A DNA stretch of 11,549 nt, taken from NCBI GenBank assembly GCA_016296945.1, contig JAEDHQ010000052.1, positions 1-11,549 of the forward strand, read 5' to 3'. The notes beneath the pieces are model-generated. The model saw only the letters and a program-made list of their open reading frames with translations. It made no database searches and was not told the DNA's origin. Position 1 is the stretch's first letter. Each line of letters starts with the position of its first letter. This DNA is from Bacilli bacterium. GTDB lineage: Bacteria; Bacillota_I; Bacilli_A; ML615J-28; CAG-698. The position numbers and the translations under genes are program-made. Below are positions 7,904-11,549 of the stretch, in pieces.

Positions 7904-7931
7904 ATTATAAGCATAAAAAAAGACTTGATAA
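7904..7931 (-). promoter_or_regulatory. Weak candidate promoter for the DUF1905/C39-like gene
   Basis: On the minus strand TATAAT (7904-7909) has TTATCA (7926-7931, four of six to TTGACA) 16 bases upstream. It overlaps the hairpin and T-run at 7915-7948, and its start point would leave a leader of about 55 bases before the ATG. The match is modest and the DNA very AT-rich. Confidence 0.3.
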
Positions 7932-7948
7932 TCAGATAACCAAGTCTT
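7915..7948 (-). terminator. Intrinsic terminator without an upstream gene
   Basis: The 8-bp stem AAGACTTG (7920-7927) / CAAGTCTT (7941-7948) has a 13-base loop and is followed on the minus strand by seven T residues (7915-7921). No recognisable gene reads into it; the nearest upstream coding region ends at 8356, behind another hairpin. Confidence 0.7.
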
Positions 7949-7976
7949 AATTTTAATATGGCAAAGATGAACCATT

Positions 7977-8082
7977 TTGATACAAAATGCAAACACCCTA
8001 TCGTTTTTTGAAAACACCTAAAAATTTATGCAAACACCTTTCGTTTTTTGAAAACACCCCGTTTTGCTATAGAATGTATCAA
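7977..8082. repeat. Phased AAACACC repeats flanked by 8-bp inverted ends (possible IS21-type end)
   Basis: Two direct copies of about 31-32 bases lie at 7987-8018 and 8028-8058, nearly identical over ATGCAAACACC, a TCGTTTTTTG core and AAAACACC. Each copy has two AAACACC motifs, so four stand in a row at 7991, 8012, 8032 and 8052, spaced 21, 20 and 20 bases (two helical turns). The block is bounded by TTGATACA (7977-7984) and TGTATCAA (8075-8082), an exact inverted pair. Serial binding sites near short inverted ends are known for IS21-family termini bound by IstA. No istA or istB is present, so this would be a leftover end or a miniature element. The IS assignment is inference; the repeats themselves are plain. 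Confidence 0.55.
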
Positions 8083-8198
8083 GATAAATAGGAATTTACT
8101 AGTCAGCCACATATCTATATATTTTAATTATTTGACATGTAGCATAGCTTTCTTTTGGATACAATTTCATTAATTTCTTTTGTGTTAATATAGCAGTA

Positions 8199-8264
8199 TT
8201 ATAATGTAAGAATAAAGAGCAAAACAAAAAGGATGCCTACTTCTAAATATCGGAAAGCATCCAT
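8199..8264 (-). CDS. Doubtful 21-residue hydrophobic small protein
   Basis: A minus-strand ATG (8262-8264) opens 21 codons ending in TAA: a short polar start (MDAFRYLE) and then one hydrophobic stretch (VGILFVLLFILTL). This is the layout of short holin-like type I toxins of Bacillota. Against it, no Shine-Dalgarno sequence precedes the ATG, and the hydrophobic codons come from the T-run of the hairpin at 8221-8262, which can give such residues by chance. On the plus strand a TATAAT at 8200-8205 could start an antisense RNA, but its -35 is poor. Confidence 0.25.
   Translation of the reverse strand: MDAFRYLEVGILFVLLFILTL
8221..8262 (-). terminator. Probable terminator of the exonuclease operon
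   Basis: The stem GGATGC (8231-8236) / GCATCC (8257-8262) has a 20-base loop and is followed on the minus strand by TTTTTGTTTT. It lies about 95 bases after the exonuclease stop and is the first hairpin with a T-run there. The loop is rather long for a strong terminator. Confidence 0.55.
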
Positions 8265-8286
8265 ATCTGCTTTGTGATATAATCCA

Positions 8287-8360
8287 ATTAACTAAATAAT
8301 TATTGTCTAGGAAATTTGGTACCCCTCAAACTAGGTATTATTATTTTTTATTTAGTTAAT
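8287..8360. repeat. 74-nt imperfect palindrome over the exonuclease stop codon
   Basis: The outer arms are a perfect 13-bp inverted repeat, ATTAACTAAATAA (8287-8299) and its complement (8348-8360). The interior continues as an imperfect hairpin with AATAAT-rich arms, paired CTAG blocks and a TTTG/CAAA tip around GGGGTACC. The right arm includes the TAA stop (8356-8358) of the exonuclease gene. There is no T-run, so a plain terminator is less likely than an RNA stability element or a miniature palindromic repeat. Confidence 0.6.
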
Positions 8361-9576
8361 CTTCTCGGTCTTCTTTTAATTTAGCAAATAAATCTCCAAA
8401 TAAATCACCTAATGTAGTTTTGTGATCTTGTGCTGGAATTGTTACAACCTCTTTGGATTTCTTCTTTTCAAAATATCGTCTTATTCTTGGATCTTTAATT
8501 ACTGCATCATCTCTCAATAAACAATCAAATGAAACCATTGGTAATGAATCTAATTCATCTTCACTTAAACCAATCATTTCTAAAAATGCATTAAATGAAA
8601 TAATTTTAATATTTGCACCATTTTCAATTGCTGCTTTTGCATACTTAGTTTTAGAACAACTTTTTAAAGATCCATCTTCATTAAACATTTCGTAAGTAAC
8701 TAAGAAATCACTCAATGAAGCTTTTCTAATATAAGTTGCACCTTTATTACATAAAATCTGAACTATGTTAAGCATTTGTCTATAATGAGTTTCTTCATAG
8801 TTAATAGAAATAGAGAATTTTAAATCTTTTAAGGTTTTAGGTTCATTAGTTGATGGTAAAACATTATCTAAAAATAGAACGAATATTCTTGATTCATTAT
8901 TATTTTTAATCATTAAGTTGTCGGCAGATCCATTTAATATGTTTTGCATTTTCTCTTCTTGAATCATTTTACTAATTTCTAAAGATTGGACAGTATAGTT
9001 TTCATTATAGTCAACTACTGATGGGCATATTCCAATAAGCTCTTCAGCAGTCATTTCTAATCTCTCTAACATAGCCTTGAATTCATACATTGTATTAACA
9101 GCGTCCACTTCAGCATCGTGCTCTCCAGCCTCGCCTTCGATTTGTAAATCATTTAAAATATTACCAACAGATATATCTCTATTTGTAGAATTATATTGCT
9201 TATAAAATTCTTTAATATCGTAAAATTTAAAATCGATACTTGGAAGACCATACCTTAAACAATCGCAATTTAATGCTTTTGCATCACCATTTAGCGAATG
9301 ACCAAATATATAATCAGCACTTTTAATCAACTTAACTATATCATCATAATATTCATCAAACTTTGGACTATTTTCATATTCAGACACTCTTCTAGTTAAT
9401 ATTGTTCTGACAACACGCCAGTCCCATTCTTCTCTAAAAATATTAGGATTGATGATGAAATTATCTCTATCCAAAATTTTAAAATTCTCATCAGTTACTA
9501 CAAATCCAAATTCACATATTTTAATATTGCCACCTTTTGACGTGGCATATTCCAAATCAAAAAATAGATACTTCAT
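8356..9576 (-). CDS. DEDDh 3'-5' exonuclease with BRCT-like region and tandem GDLF tail
   Basis: This protein has 406 residues. The N-terminal 1-172 is a DnaQ/RNase T-type exonuclease: FFDLEYA (D7, E9), GHSLNGDAKAL (D98) and GEHDAEVDAVNT (H153, D158) are the Exo I, II and III motifs with all DEDDh residues in place. A linker of about 75 residues leads to a region (about 252-336) that reads like a BRCT domain: LCNKGATYIRKASLSDFLVTY, then KYAKAAIENGANIKIISFNAFLEMI. The tail ends in two adjacent GDLF units (390-397), which resemble the DLF part of sliding-clamp-binding motifs. It probably removes nucleotides from DNA or RNA 3' ends, perhaps recruited through the BRCT region or clamp. Its ATG lies three bases after the stop of the beta-rich gene, with GGAGG about 16 bases upstream, so translation is probably coupled. 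The nuclease call is firm, BRCT fairly so, the clamp motif speculative. Confidence 0.88.
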   Translation of the reverse strand: MKYLFFDLEYATSKGGNIKICEFGFVVTDENFKILDRDNFIINPNIFREEWDWRVVRTILTRRVSEYENSPKFDEYYDDIVKLIKSADYIFGHSLNGDAKALNCDCLRYGLPSIDFKFYDIKEFYKQYNSTNRDISVGNILNDLQIEGEAGEHDAEVDAVNTMYEFKAMLERLEMTAEELIGICPSVVDYNENYTVQSLEISKMIQEEKMQNILNGSADNLMIKNNNESRIFVLFLDNVLPSTNEPKTLKDLKFSISINYEETHYRQMLNIVQILCNKGATYIRKASLSDFLVTYEMFNEDGSLKSCSKTKYAKAAIENGANIKIISFNAFLEMIGLSEDELDSLPMVSFDCLLRDDAVIKDPRIRRYFEKKKSKEVVTIPAQDHKTTLGDLFGDLFAKLKEDRED

Positions 9577-9579
9577 AAA

Positions 9580-10329
9580 CTAAATATAACGTCCTCCACT
9601 TGGAGTAACAACCCAACGTTTTCTTCCTGCAGGTTCATTTAAATCTGCACGAATAAATTCACTCTTATAAATTTCTTGATTTGAATTATCGTATTGAATT
9701 AATTTGATTGCATACTTTCCATAAGCAAGTCCAGTTATAGAATGGAAATACACATCCTCTGGAGTTTTATACTTTGCCATCAATTGATATTCATACTCAG
9801 TTTTGTTGTTTACAACTTTTGAACCAAATGTAGTATATAATTCAACTTTACTATAAGAAAAACTTTCACTTACAGGTTGGAATGTAACATTAATAATACT
9901 ATCTCCTGTAGTTACCTTAACTTTAGCTCTTTCTTCTAATGCTTTTTTATGTTCAGCCATAACTTTTTCATCGTATTTTTTTACATCCGCTTCAACATAA
10001 ACAATTTGAATTTCGACAGGATCAACAATATCATTACTGAAATGAATTTTAATTTTTTCAATTCTATTATCATAATCCAACTCAATAAGGTATTTATTTT
10101 TTTCTAAATCTTTAACTATATATGCTTGTCCTTTTAAAATATATTCAACTTTCTCAGCTACACCAGTTAATAAATAAACATTATATTTTCTTATATTATA
10201 ATTTTCATTTTGAACTATAGTAACCGTTTTGTAATCCCACTCGAATGACGCTAATGATATGTTCTTATCTGTTTTATCATAATCAAATCTTACTGCAGAT
10301 TTAATAGCAAATTCTTGATACTTATTCAT
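9580..10329 (-). CDS. Unrecognised beta-rich protein with an FN3-like C-terminal domain
   Basis: This is a 249-residue protein of unknown function. There is no signal peptide or membrane segment. Residues about 20-112 show alternating short hydrophobic strands (for example YNVYLLTGV, KYLIELDY, VEIQIVYVE). A charged helix follows (about 113-137), then a second beta region (about 138-230) with the rhythm of an FN3/Ig sandwich (INVTFQPV, KVELYTTF, YEYQLMAKY, GKYAIKLIQYD). The tail is basic and ends in SGGRYI. Such an architecture suits a binding or adaptor protein. An ATG at 10345-10347 overlaps the previous stop as ATGA, but AGGAGG lies within its codons 2 to 4 and is seven bases from the ATG at 10327-10329, so the later start is chosen. 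It sits between the HEPN gene and the exonuclease gene with almost no spacing, so the three proteins probably act together. Confidence 0.8.
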   Translation of the reverse strand: MNKYQEFAIKSAVRFDYDKTDKNISLASFEWDYKTVTIVQNENYNIRKYNVYLLTGVAEKVEYILKGQAYIVKDLEKNKYLIELDYDNRIEKIKIHFSNDIVDPVEIQIVYVEADVKKYDEKVMAEHKKALEERAKVKVTTGDSIINVTFQPVSESFSYSKVELYTTFGSKVVNNKTEYEYQLMAKYKTPEDVYFHSITGLAYGKYAIKLIQYDNSNQEIYKSEFIRADLNEPAGRKRWVVTPSGGRYI

Positions 10330-10343
10330 TGTCATTCCTCCTA

Positions 10344-11537
10344 TCATAATTCACAAACATATTCAATTAATGATTTTAACTCATCAACTGTAAGAACTTC
10401 TTTTGATTGTTCTGGATGTACAATTCCATTTCTATATTTTCTTAGTTTATGGAATAATTTAGATCTGTCAGACTCAACATTATATCCCCAGCCATCATCT
10501 TCATATCCATATTTTTCAGTAAATTTACTTAACATTTCTTCAAATGTTCCTTCATACTTATAATCACATTTTAAAATAGCTTCTAATTTTACACAAAGTT
10601 TAATAACTAGCAATTCTAAATTATTAGATTGAAGCAATGATTCAAAATATTCTTTTGTTAATCCATTTGTTAAAGTTTCTTTATCTATTTTCAATTGTAA
10701 ATCCTTTAAAATTTTATCTTTTAACTCTTCTGATGTAACTCTTGGTAATGGTTTTCTATTATCCCAATAGCCGTAAGGTTTTTTAATAACAAAGTGTTTT
10801 CTATTAACGTCGTAAGCATTACCTTTTAAATAAACTTCTTCAGATACTGATTTAATTGATTTATTAACACCTTCAATTCCTCTTCCTTCAATAGACAAAC
10901 ATAACACTGCATTAGCTAATGAAGAAAAATTATTGTCAACGGCAAGTTCATATAATTCTCTATATTGTTTTTTAGTTAAGTAAGTTTCAAGCATTTCTTG
11001 GAATGAAATAGGATAATTTTCAAAAGCATATTTTATTAACTTAAAATCATTACACTTTAATAATTTATCAATATTAACAATACCAAATTCCATACATGAA
11101 GTAATAAAGATATCATCTTTGGAAGCTTTACCATCTTTTTTCATACATTCAGCATTAATAGTTCCATCTGCTACAAATTCCGCTTTAAATAATTTGTTAA
11201 AATTATTTAAGATTTTAGCATTTTCAATATCACCACTATTCAAAAGCGATTCAATAATTGCTACTGGAACTGCAATAACAGAATAATTACAATATCTTAC
11301 ATTACCATAAACTTGACCATTATCAATCATTCTAGCTTCAGCAACTGCAAAACGATGACGACCTTTTTTACTTTCTTCTTCAGTTTTTCTTGCTTCTTCA
11401 TAATCATTAACGGATTTATTATTTAAATCAATAATAGTCTTAATTATTTTATCGCTTATAGCTTTTCTTCCTTCTTTTACTGCATAACTTAAAATATTTG
11501 TATAAACAATTTGCCAATTAACAACACTGTTAAGCAT
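10344..11537 (-). CDS. HEPN-domain protein with helical N-terminal region (5' end uncertain)
   Basis: At least 397 residues. The C-terminal part (about 300-397) is a helical HEPN-like domain with the hallmark RNGIVH (R369, N370, H374; the Rx4H motif) in the helix KLFHKLRKYRNGIVHP. HEPN proteins are often metal-independent RNases or nucleotidyltransferase partners in toxin-antitoxin, abortive-infection and CRISPR systems. The N-terminal 1-215 is mostly helix, with repeat-like pairs (FGIVNIDKLLKCNDF, QYRELYELAVDNNF) that hint at ankyrin- or TPR-type scaffolding. Residues 220-300 are charged and unassigned. No Shine-Dalgarno sequence precedes the ATG at 11535-11537, and the frame stays open through the last 12 bases of the window, so the real start may lie outside. 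It ends in TGA and is the first visible gene of the three-gene unit. No specific family is recognised. Confidence 0.8.
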   Translation of the reverse strand: MLNSVVNWQIVYTNILSYAVKEGRKAISDKIIKTIIDLNNKSVNDYEEARKTEEESKKGRHRFAVAEARMIDNGQVYGNVRYCNYSVIAVPVAIIESLLNSGDIENAKILNNFNKLFKAEFVADGTINAECMKKDGKASKDDIFITSCMEFGIVNIDKLLKCNDFKLIKYAFENYPISFQEMLETYLTKKQYRELYELAVDNNFSSLANAVLCLSIEGRGIEGVNKSIKSVSEEVYLKGNAYDVNRKHFVIKKPYGYWDNRKPLPRVTSEELKDKILKDLQLKIDKETLTNGLTKEYFESLLQSNNLELLVIKLCVKLEAILKCDYKYEGTFEEMLSKFTEKYGYEDDGWGYNVESDRSKLFHKLRKYRNGIVHPEQSKEVLTVDELKSLIEYVCEL

Positions 11538-11549
11538 ATTTTTTTCGTT

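Larger units (their letters stand above)
7841..8355. other. Gene-poor junction with IS-end-like and palindromic sequence
   Basis: No convincing protein gene is present. From left to right it holds a weak promoter for the DUF1905 gene, a minus-strand terminator hairpin (7915-7948), phased AAACACC motifs between short inverted ends (7977-8082), about 110 bases of featureless AT-rich DNA, a second hairpin with a T-run (8221-8262) overlapped by a doubtful 21-codon frame, and a 74-nt imperfect palindrome (8287-8360). A terminator at 7915-7948 with no gene in front of it suggests that a gene or mobile element has been lost here. Confidence 0.6.

Noticed and set aside
7987..8058. CRISPR array
   Set aside because: Only two imperfect units with a 9-base gap, an internal half-repeat structure and no cas genes.
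8132..8137. Perfect TTGACA on the plus strand
   Set aside because: At 17 bases the downstream hexamer is TTGGAT, and the TACAAT is 22 bases away; no plus-strand gene follows.
8099..8236. Minus-strand open stretch ending at 8099-8101 (44 or so codons)
   Set aside because: It has no start codon near its beginning and only a late ATG without a Shine-Dalgarno site, and no family resemblance is visible.
10345..10347. ATG overlapping the HEPN stop as start of the beta-rich protein
   Set aside because: AGGAGG lies just inside this frame and is correctly placed for the ATG at 10327-10329, so the longer form is less likely.

Overview
The window is AT-rich (most spacers are nearly all A/T), and every gene in it lies on the minus strand. 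The standard genetic code fits: TGG is used for Trp and a TGA stop closes the HEPN gene. Shine-Dalgarno sites, intrinsic terminators and a Gram-positive lipoprotein point to a low-GC member of the Bacillota, perhaps an Erysipelotrichia/Mollicutes-like gut commensal. The class assignment is inference.

Left part (1-4600): one likely transcription unit. From a promoter near 4511-4538 it reads leftward through a membrane-anchored glycerophosphodiester phosphodiesterase, a membrane-anchored M20/PM20D1-like metallopeptidase, a short APH-type kinase-like protein, an M29 aminopeptidase and the first codons of another gene cut by the window edge. The theme is peptide and lipid-headgroup catabolism.

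Middle part (4550-7850): a lipoprotein with repeat modules, a Big-2-like domain and a C-terminal SGNH hydrolase, with its own extended -10 promoter and terminator. Upstream is a 131-codon C-terminal remnant of a GH18 chitinase, which still has its terminator but has lost its start and catalytic motif. Next is a DUF1905 protein joined to a C39-like domain that appears to lack its catalytic His.

7841-8355 is a gene-poor junction of about 515 bp. It holds two terminator-like hairpins, four phased AAACACC motifs inside short inverted ends (IS-end-like), a doubtful 21-codon hydrophobic reading frame, and a 74-nt imperfect palindrome that overlaps the next gene's stop.

Right part (8356-11549): a tightly packed three-gene unit encoding, in transcription order, a HEPN-domain protein (Rx4H motif; its 5' end may lie outside), an unrecognised beta-rich protein, and a DEDDh 3'-5' exonuclease with a BRCT-like region and a tandem GDLF tail. 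Spacing and overlaps imply coupled translation. This nuclease-type operon beside mobile-element debris is the best candidate for an undescribed, possibly defensive or RNA/DNA-processing, system.
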